Source: Bryobacteraceae bacterium (GTDB taxonomy: Bacteria > Acidobacteriota > Terriglobia > Bryobacterales > Bryobacteraceae). From it: a stretch of DNA of 64,000 bases. The notes beneath the pieces were generated by a model. The model did no database searches. It was not told the DNA's origin and saw only the letters and a list, made by a program, of their open reading frames with translations. Where the stretch lies: the NCBI GenBank assembly GCA_026129905.1, contig JAHCHE010000002.1, positions 186,001 through 250,000 on the forward strand, written 5' to 3'. The position numbers and the translations under genes were made by a program. How positions within the stretch are numbered: position 1 is the first letter of the stretch; each line of letters opens with the position of its first letter. This document shows, piece after piece, positions 57,980 through 64,000 of the stretch.

Positions 57980-59582
57980 GGACAGCCTCCTGTAGTTCCA
58001 GCGGCTGGCCGCGGAGGTCGGTTTTGCGCTCCGCTTCACCGCGCATGACGAGGGCATTGCCGACCAGCTCGTGGACGCCAGCCACTTCGACGCCGGGCGT
58101 CCAGTATTCGAGCAGCGGCGGCAGCGTCGCCTTGTCGATGGCGCAGATGCAGGCCAGCAGGTTTACGCCATACTTGTCGCGGACGTAGCGCACCGCGTTC
58201 GCCCGCGGCAGGCCCCCGCGCATCCGCATCTCGAAATTCTCGTCCGTGCCCAGGCCGGAGCCGCTGCCGCAGCAAAAGGTCTGTTCGCGGATCGTATTCT
58301 CCGGCATCTCATGAAAGTGGTTGCAGACGTTCCGGAGGATGTAACGTGGCTCCTCGAGCAGGCCCATCGCGCGGGAGGGATTGCACGAATCGTGAAACGT
58401 CACGTTCCAGTGGTTATTGCGCGACGGGTCCAGCTTCAGCTTGCCGTGTTTGATCAGGTCCGCCGTGAATTCGCACAGGTGGACCATCTTCGTGGAACGG
58501 GCGTGGTCGAAGCGCGTGCCGGTGACGGGCGAGACCGGGACTTCCAGGAAGTCGGCGGGCCCGTTCATCGTATCCATGTACTGGTGCAGGACGCGCCACA
58601 TGTGGCCGCACTCGGCGCCGACAATCCACTTCACCCCCAGCCGTTTGGCCTCGGCATAGATTTTGGCGTTCAGGCGCTTGATCATCTCGTGCGAGTTGAA
58701 CAGGCCGAAATTGCCGCCCTCGGAAGCGAAGGCGCTGAAGGTGTAGTCGAGCCCGATTTCGTGAAACAGCATCAGGTAGCCGAGCAGCGAGTAATAGTGC
58801 GGCGTGCCGAAATAATCCGCGGACGGGACGATGAAGAGGATCTCGGCGCCCTTCCGGTTGATCGGAGCCTCGACGCGGACGCCCGTGATCTCTTCGAGTT
58901 CGTCGACGGCGAAGTCGATCGAGTCCTTGAAGCCGTGGGGCTGAACGCCGAGGTGGTTGCCGGTACGGAAGCAGTTGGCCGCCGGCTCGAGCACCCAGTT
59001 GATGTTGCAGCCGATCAGATTGAGCAGTTCGCGGCCGATCATCGTGATTTCGGCGGTGTCGATGCCGTAGGGGCAGAACACCGAGCAGCGGCGGCACTCG
59101 GTGCACTGGTAGAAATAGTAGAACCACTCCTTGACGACGTCCTCGGTGAGATCGCGGGCGCCCGCCAGTTTTCCGAATAGCCGTCCCGCCAGCGTGAAGT
59201 AGCGGCGGTAGACCGACCGCAGGAGCTCGGCGCGCAGCACCGGCATGTTCTTGGGGTCGCCGGAGCCGATGTAGAAGTGGCACTTGTCGGCGCAGGCGCC
59301 GCAGCGGACGCAAATGTCCATGAAGAGCCGGAAGGAGCGGAATTTGCGCAGCCGGTCCCGCATGCCTTCGAGGACGATCCGCTTCCAGTCCGGCGGCAGC
59401 TTCCAGTCCTTGTCGAAGGGCTGCCACTCGCGGGGGTTGGGAAGGTTCAGGTATTCGAGGTTCTTGGCGGCGGCGCTGTAGCAGAACGTGCCTCGGCGGA
59501 ACTCGACGGCCGGATTCATCCAATCGCGGCTGGGCGGCCGGTAGTCGATCTGGACGAGTTGCTCGGGTTTCGGATTGGACAT
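57972..59582 (-). CDS. dsrK: DsrK, HdrD-like catalytic Fe-S subunit
   Basis: A 536-residue cytoplasmic subunit. Two 4Fe-4S motifs lie in CVRCGACADKCHFYIG and CTECRRCSVFCPYGID. The CCG-type site for the special 4Fe-4S cluster includes FHDSCNPSRAMGL and EQTFCCGSGSGLG. By homology with heterodisulfide reductase HdrD, it is thought to act on the DsrC disulfide/trisulfide. Its start directly abuts the dsrM stop with no gap. Confidence 0.95.
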   Translation of the reverse strand: MSNPKPEQLVQIDYRPPSRDWMNPAVEFRRGTFCYSAAAKNLEYLNLPNPREWQPFDKDWKLPPDWKRIVLEGMRDRLRKFRSFRLFMDICVRCGACADKCHFYIGSGDPKNMPVLRAELLRSVYRRYFTLAGRLFGKLAGARDLTEDVVKEWFYYFYQCTECRRCSVFCPYGIDTAEITMIGRELLNLIGCNINWVLEPAANCFRTGNHLGVQPHGFKDSIDFAVDELEEITGVRVEAPINRKGAEILFIVPSADYFGTPHYYSLLGYLMLFHEIGLDYTFSAFASEGGNFGLFNSHEMIKRLNAKIYAEAKRLGVKWIVGAECGHMWRVLHQYMDTMNGPADFLEVPVSPVTGTRFDHARSTKMVHLCEFTADLIKHGKLKLDPSRNNHWNVTFHDSCNPSRAMGLLEEPRYILRNVCNHFHEMPENTIREQTFCCGSGSGLGTDENFEMRMRGGLPRANAVRYVRDKYGVNLLACICAIDKATLPPLLEYWTPGVEVAGVHELVGNALVMRGEAERKTDLRGQPLELQEAVHA

Positions 59583-60506
59583 CTATTGCCTCTCCAGGGG
59601 CAGGCCCGCCGCCGCGATCTTTTCCCGGAATTCGTCCTCCCACTCCTGGTAGGTGTGGACCTTCACCGGGTAATTCCAGGGATTGACGTGCCGCCGGGCG
59701 CGATTGTCGTTGGCGAGGTTGCGCGTGGGACTGAGGAAGACGCCGCCCATGTGGACCAGCTTGCTGAACGGCAGGTACGCGATCAGCGCGCTCAGGGTGA
59801 ACAGGTGGGCATAGAACATCACGCCCAGGTTCTCCGGCGCCACCGGCGAGAAGGTGGCCAGTCCGAGGGCGAACTGCTTGGCGGCGATCACATCCACCCG
59901 CGTGAAATAGCGCATGATCACGCCCGTGCCGGCCAGCCCGATCAGCAAAGCGAGCGCAAGGTAGTCGCTGGGGAGGGAAATGTAGCGCGCCTGGGCGTTC
60001 CAGATCCGGCGCGCCAGCAGGTACCCCAGCGCGACAAGGATGACCACGTCGGTCAGATAGAGAACGGGCAGCGATACCTGGAAAAAGCCGTCGGCCGCCT
60101 CGATGGCGCCGACGAAAGCGGGAACCGGCTCGAGAAAGAACCGCAGGTGCCGCAGCAGGATCACCAGGAACGACCAGTGGAACGCGAGCGCGCCCAGCCA
60201 GAGAAACTTGCTCTCCAGGTAGGACAGCTTCGGTCCCTGGCGCAACTCCGCGCGGGTATTGCGGAACAGGGAACGAAACAGCAGGATTTCGAGCGCCATC
60301 CTGGCGACGACGCCCATCCGCGTCCACGGGCTCTCGAGGTAACCGGCCTTGATCCACGGCAGCGATTTCTGTTGGCCGCAGACCGTCGGTATGCGGAACG
60401 GGACGGGCGACAGCGACCAGCGGACGATCCGGTACGAGAACCCGATCAGGAAAATCGCGATCGCGGCGTAGGGAATCGCGACGGCGATGAGGCTAGTGAG
60501 TTCCAT
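59583..60506 (-). CDS. dsrM: DsrM, NarI-like b-type cytochrome membrane subunit
   Basis: A 307-residue membrane protein of the nitrate reductase gamma family, with about six helices and several His candidates for two haems b (FHWSFLVILLRHLRFF, MRYFTRVDVIA and FYAHLFTLSALIAYLPFSKL). It exchanges electrons between menaquinol and DsrK. The start overlaps the end of the RsbRD_N-like gene by 14 bases, which suggests coupled translation. Confidence 0.94.
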   Translation of the reverse strand: MELTSLIAVAIPYAAIAIFLIGFSYRIVRWSLSPVPFRIPTVCGQQKSLPWIKAGYLESPWTRMGVVARMALEILLFRSLFRNTRAELRQGPKLSYLESKFLWLGALAFHWSFLVILLRHLRFFLEPVPAFVGAIEAADGFFQVSLPVLYLTDVVILVALGYLLARRIWNAQARYISLPSDYLALALLIGLAGTGVIMRYFTRVDVIAAKQFALGLATFSPVAPENLGVMFYAHLFTLSALIAYLPFSKLVHMGGVFLSPTRNLANDNRARRHVNPWNYPVKVHTYQEWEDEFREKIAAAGLPLERQ

Positions 60507-60966
60507 ACTCCGGCTTCGCCTCCTTTCCCGCCATCCTTTCCATCACCCACATCCGGCGGCGGGCCTCACGGACGCGGATTTCCGAAAGCTGCTCCCGGCA
60601 TTCCATGTACAGGTCGAAAGCGAGCAGCGCCAGCCGGTCGACGCGCTCCTCCAGCCCGGCGGCCCCGTGACGGCGGAAGATGTCCTTCAACAGGAAGACA
60701 AACGAGACCGCCTGACTGGGAGTGAAGTCCTGGACGGCGCGGATGCGCACCACGCGATCGAGGGCGGCCCTGATCCGCGTTTCGTCCATGCCGGCGAGCG
60801 CTTCGGACACGATTTCCGGCAGCGCCTCTTTCAGCGCGGCGCCGACGGGGTTGCGGAACGGGTCCCCGACCTCCCGCAGCATCCGGGCCGTCTGCGCGGG
60901 CCAGCTTGCCAGCGTGAGATCGAGCCACTCCTTGGTTACGGCCTGCTGGACGCCGTCGCCCACCAC
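60493..60966 (-). CDS. RsbRD_N-like regulator encoded in the dsr operon
   Basis: A 157-residue soluble helical protein starting at GTG. The pattern fits the RsbRD N-terminal domain (globin-like sensor-helical fold): TKEWLDLTLASWPAQTA near the N-terminus, DRVVRIRAVQDFTPSQAVSF and AFDLYMECREQLSEIR. Genes of this kind are often found just ahead of dsrM in other dsr loci. No STAS or kinase partner domain is attached. It may sense state or assist complex assembly; the role is unproven. Confidence 0.75.
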   Translation of the reverse strand: MVGDGVQQAVTKEWLDLTLASWPAQTARMLREVGDPFRNPVGAALKEALPEIVSEALAGMDETRIRAALDRVVRIRAVQDFTPSQAVSFVFLLKDIFRRHGAAGLEERVDRLALLAFDLYMECREQLSEIRVREARRRMWVMERMAGKEAKPEYGTH

Positions 60967-60973
60967 GCGCTCC

Positions 60974-61291
60974 TTAGACGCAGCCGGTGGGCTTGGGCAG
61001 CCCGGCCAGTTTGCACGCTCCCTTGGCCGGCCCGGAAGGAAACATATCGTAGATCTCGTTCAGCTTGAACCCGGTCTCCTTGCAGAGCTTGCGGATCATG
61101 GGAGCGATGCCGTACTGGAGGTAGTAGCTGCGAAGGTAGTTGATGACCTTCCAGTGACCATCGGTCAGGCCCTCGACGCCCTCGGTGGTGGCGAAGTCGC
61201 GCGCCACGTCTTCGTTCCAGATTTCAGGGTTCTCGAGGAACCCGTCTTCGTCAACCTCGTATTGCTTGCCGTGAACTTCAAAAACAGGCAC
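60974..61291 (-). CDS. dsrC: DsrC sulfur-carrier protein
   Basis: A 105-residue protein. I start it at the GTG at 61291, nine bases after GGAGG; a TTG at 61300 sits too close to that site. EVDEDGFLENPEIWNEDVA and WKVINYLRSYYLQYG are conserved. The flexible C-terminal arm has the two redox Cys of true DsrC (CKLAGLPKPTGC, ten residues apart, next to last), unlike TusE-type relatives with one Cys. It carries sulfur as a trisulfide between DsrAB and DsrK. Confidence 0.95.
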   Translation of the reverse strand: MPVFEVHGKQYEVDEDGFLENPEIWNEDVARDFATTEGVEGLTDGHWKVINYLRSYYLQYGIAPMIRKLCKETGFKLNEIYDMFPSGPAKGACKLAGLPKPTGCV

Positions 61292-61310
61292 AGTGTTCAA
61301 CCTCCTTGTT

Positions 61311-62972
61311 TCAGATCAGATCGATAAAGCCGCAAGGGCAGGCTTCGGCGCACTTCTTACAGCCGTTGCACAACTCGAGCTTCACGCGGTAGTGCTCGCC
61401 CTTGGGGAGTTTCACAAAACAACTGTTGGTGCAGTACATCCAGCAGGTCTCGCAATCCATGCACATGCCGCAGGACAGGCACCGCTTGGCTTCGGCCTGC
61501 GCCTGCTCGTCCGTAAGGCCCAACTCGACCTCGGCCTCGAGATCCCGCTGCTCGACCGGGACGTGCGCGCGCTCGCGGCGCGGGGATTCCTTGTACCAAT
61601 CCAACTTGACTTTTTCGGCGGCAACCGGCGGGGGCAGTTGCGGTTTCGCGAGGGTCTTTCCCCGGAAGCGGGCGTCGATCGCGTCGGCCGCGAACCGGCC
61701 TTGCGCGACCGCGATGCTGACCAGACCCAGTTCAACGTCGTCGCCGCCGGCGTAGAGGGCATCGTCGCCGGTGGCGCCCCACTCGTTCACCTTGATCCAT
61801 TCCTTGCCTTCGCGCAGGGCGCCGAGGCCTTCGAAGTCCGGTTCCTGGCTGATCGCGGCAATGACGGTGGAGGCGTCCAGGTCGAACTCGCTGCCCGGCT
61901 TCGGCACGGGCCGCGGGCGTCCGGAAGCGTCCGGCGCGCCAAGTTCCATGCGGATGGCGCGAACGCCGGTGGCCACGCCATTGGCGGTCAGGATCTCGAC
62001 CGGCGCAGCGAGAAATTCGATGCGGACCCCTTCTTCGAGCGCGCCTTCGATTTCCGGGGCGATGGCCGGCATTTCGGCGCGGGTCCGGCGGTAAAGGATG
62101 GTGACCTCGGCGCCAAGCCGCCGGCTGACGCGGGCGGCGTCGATGGCCGTATCTCCGCCGCCGATGACCAGCGCGCGCGCGCCGACGTCGACGGACTCGC
62201 CGCTGTTGACGCGGTTCAGAAATTCGGTGCCCGTAAAAACATTGGCGGCGTCTTCTCCGGGCACGCGGAGCTGGATTCCCTTGTGCGCGCCGATGCCGAC
62301 GAACACGGCCTGGTAGTCGCGGCGCAGGTCCTCGATCGAGATCTCCTTGCCGACGACGACGCGGAGCTTCAACTCGACGCCGAGATCGAGGATGCGTTGA
62401 ATCTCGGCGTCCAAAACATCCCGGGGAAGGCGGTACCGTGGTATGCCATAACGGAGCATGCCACCGGGCTGGCTAAACGCTTCAAAAACGGTGACCGCAT
62501 AGCCGCGGCGGGCAAGTTGGTATGCGCAGGAAAGTCCCGCCGGTCCGGCGCCGACCACGGCCACCTTCTCCGGGAATCTCTCTTCGGTGGTTCGGGAGAG
62601 CGATAGATTTCGGGCGATGGCTAAATCGCCGATGTAGCGTTCCAGGGCGTTGACGGCGACCGCGCCGTCCTTGCCCGATCGGTTGCAGTTGTCCTCGCAC
62701 GGATGAGGACAGACGCGGCCGCAGACGGCCGGAAACGGATTGCGCTCGACGATCGCGCGCCAGGCCATCTCGTAAGCCTGCTCGGGGGTGCGGCCATAGG
62801 CTTCGGCCTGCGCGATGAGGGTGAGCCACCCGCGAATGTCGGCGCCGCTCGGACAGTTGCCGATGCAGGGCGGCGTTTTCGGGACGTACAGCGGACGCAG
62901 GGGGCTGATTTGCCCTCCGGCCGGCGCCGTGGTCTTGATGATCGGCTTTTTGACGTCTTTGAACAGCGGCAT
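61311..62972 (-). CDS. dsrL: DsrL, NAD(P)H-linked Fe-S flavoprotein
   Basis: A 553-residue protein related to the glutamate synthase small subunit. An N-terminal Fe-S region (CIGNCPSGADIRGW, then CGRVCPHPCEDNCNR) is followed by an FAD site (KVAVVGAGPAGLSCAYQLA) and an NAD(P)H site (ALVIGGGDTAIDAARVSRRL). The C-terminal ferredoxin part is Cys-rich (CLSCGMCMDCETCWMYC, then CNGCKKCAEACPCGF). DsrL couples NAD(P)(H) to DsrAB. It is required in sulfur oxidisers, and a second type occurs with reductive DsrAB, so its presence alone does not set the direction. GGAG precedes the ATG. Confidence 0.92.
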   Translation of the reverse strand: MPLFKDVKKPIIKTTAPAGGQISPLRPLYVPKTPPCIGNCPSGADIRGWLTLIAQAEAYGRTPEQAYEMAWRAIVERNPFPAVCGRVCPHPCEDNCNRSGKDGAVAVNALERYIGDLAIARNLSLSRTTEERFPEKVAVVGAGPAGLSCAYQLARRGYAVTVFEAFSQPGGMLRYGIPRYRLPRDVLDAEIQRILDLGVELKLRVVVGKEISIEDLRRDYQAVFVGIGAHKGIQLRVPGEDAANVFTGTEFLNRVNSGESVDVGARALVIGGGDTAIDAARVSRRLGAEVTILYRRTRAEMPAIAPEIEGALEEGVRIEFLAAPVEILTANGVATGVRAIRMELGAPDASGRPRPVPKPGSEFDLDASTVIAAISQEPDFEGLGALREGKEWIKVNEWGATGDDALYAGGDDVELGLVSIAVAQGRFAADAIDARFRGKTLAKPQLPPPVAAEKVKLDWYKESPRRERAHVPVEQRDLEAEVELGLTDEQAQAEAKRCLSCGMCMDCETCWMYCTNSCFVKLPKGEHYRVKLELCNGCKKCAEACPCGFIDLI

Positions 62973-63026
62973 TGGCTCACTCCTTTCGGCGTCGCCCGCC
63001 CGGCCGGGGGCGGGCGCCGCCCGCGA

Positions 63027-64000
63027 TTAGAAGCGGATGTGCGTCGAGCGGGCGTACGTCAGCCCGGCGAACTTGAAGTCGTCGATGTGATACCGGGTAA
63101 ACGGAATGCCGGTCAGCTCGAAGAACTTCGGCCAGCCGACCCGTTCGATCCATTCGCCGAGCCGCTCGAAGCGCTTCGCGTTCTTGGCGTACACGTCGAC
63201 GATGTTCGCCACCGCCTGGACCACTTCCGGCCAGCGCGGCGGGTTGTTGGGCAGATACGGAATGGCCAGCTTGGTGAACTTCGGCGCGGTACGCGCGTTG
63301 CTGACCTTGCCGCCCACCCAGATGGAGATGCCATCGTTGTCCGGGTCGTTCATCGGCATGGCCGGGCAGACCGTGTAGCAGTTGCCGCAGTACATGCACT
63401 GCTCTTCGATTACTTCGACCGACTGCTTGCCACCCACGGTGGCCGGCCGGATGGCGCCGGTGGGACACGAGGAAATCAGCGTCGGCACCTCGCACACCTT
63501 CGGCAGCAGATCGTGCCGGATCTGCGGCGGCTTGCGGTGAATGCCGAGAATCGCGATATCGGAGCAGTGGACCGCGCCGCACATGTTCAGGCAGCAGGCG
63601 ACGGCGATGCGGAGCTTGGCGGGCAGCTTCTCCTGGACGAAATCCTCGTACAGCGCGTCCATCACCGACTTCACCAGGCCCGAAGCGTCGGTGGCCGAGG
63701 AGTGGCAGTGGACCCAGCCCTGCGTGTGGACGATGTTGCTGATCGAGTTGTTGGTGCCGCCGACCGGGAACCCTTCCGCGGCCAGTTCCTTCTTGAGCGG
63801 CTCGATGTTATCGGGATTGTCGAGAAGGAACTCGACGTTGTTGCGGCTGGTGAAGCGCAGGTAGCCGCCGCAGTACTTGTCGGCGAGGGAGGCAAACAGG
63901 CGCAGCGTCTGAATGCTGAGCAGGCGCGGGGACGCGGCGCGGACGCTGTAAATCCTGGCGCCCGACTCCGCGACGTGGCACAGCACGCCCGGGGCCAGGG
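63027..64000 (-). CDS. dsrB: DsrB, dissimilatory sulfite reductase beta subunit (5' end cut)
   Basis: Open through the right edge, about 323 residues present, so only the N-terminal few dozen are missing. Conserved features: [34 protein letters not shown], the sirohaem/4Fe-4S Cys region in [33 protein letters not shown] and the ferredoxin insert [19 protein letters not shown]. With DsrA, expected just upstream outside the window, it forms the sirohaem enzyme interconverting sulfite and DsrC-bound sulfur. It is the first visible gene of the operon; dsrL starts 54 bases later. Confidence 0.97.
   Translation of the reverse strand, partial: LAPGVLCHVAESGARIYSVRAASPRLLSIQTLRLFASLADKYCGGYLRFTSRNNVEFLLDNPDNIEPLKKELAAEGFPVGGTNNSISNIVHTQGWVHCHSSATDASGLVKSVMDALYEDFVQEKLPAKLRIAVACCLNMCGAVHCSDIAILGIHRKPPQIRHDLLPKVCEVPTLISSCPTGAIRPATVGGKQSVEVIEEQCMYCGNCYTVCPAMPMNDPDNDGISIWVGGKVSNARTAPKFTKLAIPYLPNNPPRWPEVVQAVANIVDVYAKNAKRFERLGEWIERVGWPKFFELTGIPFTRYHIDDFKFAGLTYARSTHIRF

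Noticed and set aside
59277-60725. A 482-codon plus-strand frame opposite dsrK, dsrM and the RsbRD_N-like gene
   Set aside because: It is antisense to well-recognised dsr genes and ends in low-complexity Pro/Arg; no family match.
1-64000. tRNA, rRNA and CRISPR arrays
   Set aside because: I looked for T-loop (GTTCRANNC) settings with cloverleaf flanks, rRNA core motifs and regular 25-40 base repeats with spacers and found none I could support.

Overview
The window is GC-rich chromosomal DNA that looks like an acidobacterium of the Bryobacterales/Solibacter type. Three sequence clues support this. There are two copies of the TIGR03437-type C-terminal domain, one intact and one decayed. There is a VWFA protein of the acidobacterial kind. 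There is the end of an Oar-like TonB-dependent receptor, among many secreted glycoside hydrolases and other hydrolases. The assignment is inferred from gene families, not from a 16S gene.

Layout. 1-7 kb: receptor tail, sulfatase-like lipoprotein, TPR protein, an HU gene coupled to an HU-TIR fusion gene, and a GH2 lipoprotein. 7-12.7 kb: a tight minus-strand operon cobB-larC-metG-tatD-prenyl synthase, whose first four genes are joined by ATGA overlaps. 12.8-13.5 kb: relics of mobile and accessory genes. 13.5-19.5 kb: a FadR-type regulator divergent from a five-gene sugar cluster that I read as D-apiose release and breakdown (GH140, Gfo/Idh/MocA dehydrogenase, RhaT-like transporter, TIM-barrel decarboxylase-like protein, PGDH-like oxidoisomerase). 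A candidate operator palindrome lies between the regulator and the cluster. 19.5-22.2 kb: a group II intron-like relic and two unknown secreted proteins, bracketed by copies of a nucleotidyltransferase 3' end. 22.2-27.4 kb: a glycosyltransferase and a PTS-dependent dihydroxyacetone kinase operon (dhaK, dhaL, and a DhaM-HPr-EI fusion). 27.5-36.2 kb: VOC protein, a decayed TIGR03437 gene, a PEP-CTERM protein, an amidohydrolase/DUF1961/DmpA-peptidase operon, an acyltransferase, and a heparinase-like DUF4962 protein. 36.2-39.6 kb: a possible relic integron (integrase fragment, two cassette-like genes including an Mrr-type nuclease, attC-like sites), then HicB-like and Uma2 genes. 39.7-53.7 kb: membrane glycosyltransferase, esterase, agmatine-to-putrescine genes, pyrimidine phosphorylase, SuhB, an Hfq-like protein, VWA protein, MoaD-MoaE fusion, DtxR/MntR regulator, and a tandem pair of PhoPQ-activated-like proteins.

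54-64 kb is the most striking part: a minus-strand dissimilatory sulfite reductase locus, running off the right edge. Its order is dsrB (partial), dsrL, dsrC, an RsbRD_N-like gene, dsrM, dsrK, dsrJ, dsrO, dsrP, a YeiH-family exporter, and a 56-residue membrane peptide. The genes are nearly all overlapping or a few bases apart. DsrAB would act on sulfite or sulfide in the cytoplasm, DsrC would carry the sulfur as a trisulfide, DsrMKJOP would link DsrC to the quinone pool and periplasm, and DsrL would link NAD(P)H. The direction of the pathway (sulfite reduction or sulfur oxidation) cannot be settled here, because dsrA, dsrD, dsrEFH, sat and apr are not in view.

Two themes recur. Mobile-element debris (IstB, integrase and intron fragments) sits in the gaps. 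At three places a gene's 3' end is duplicated a short way downstream, with foreign or decayed sequence between the copies.
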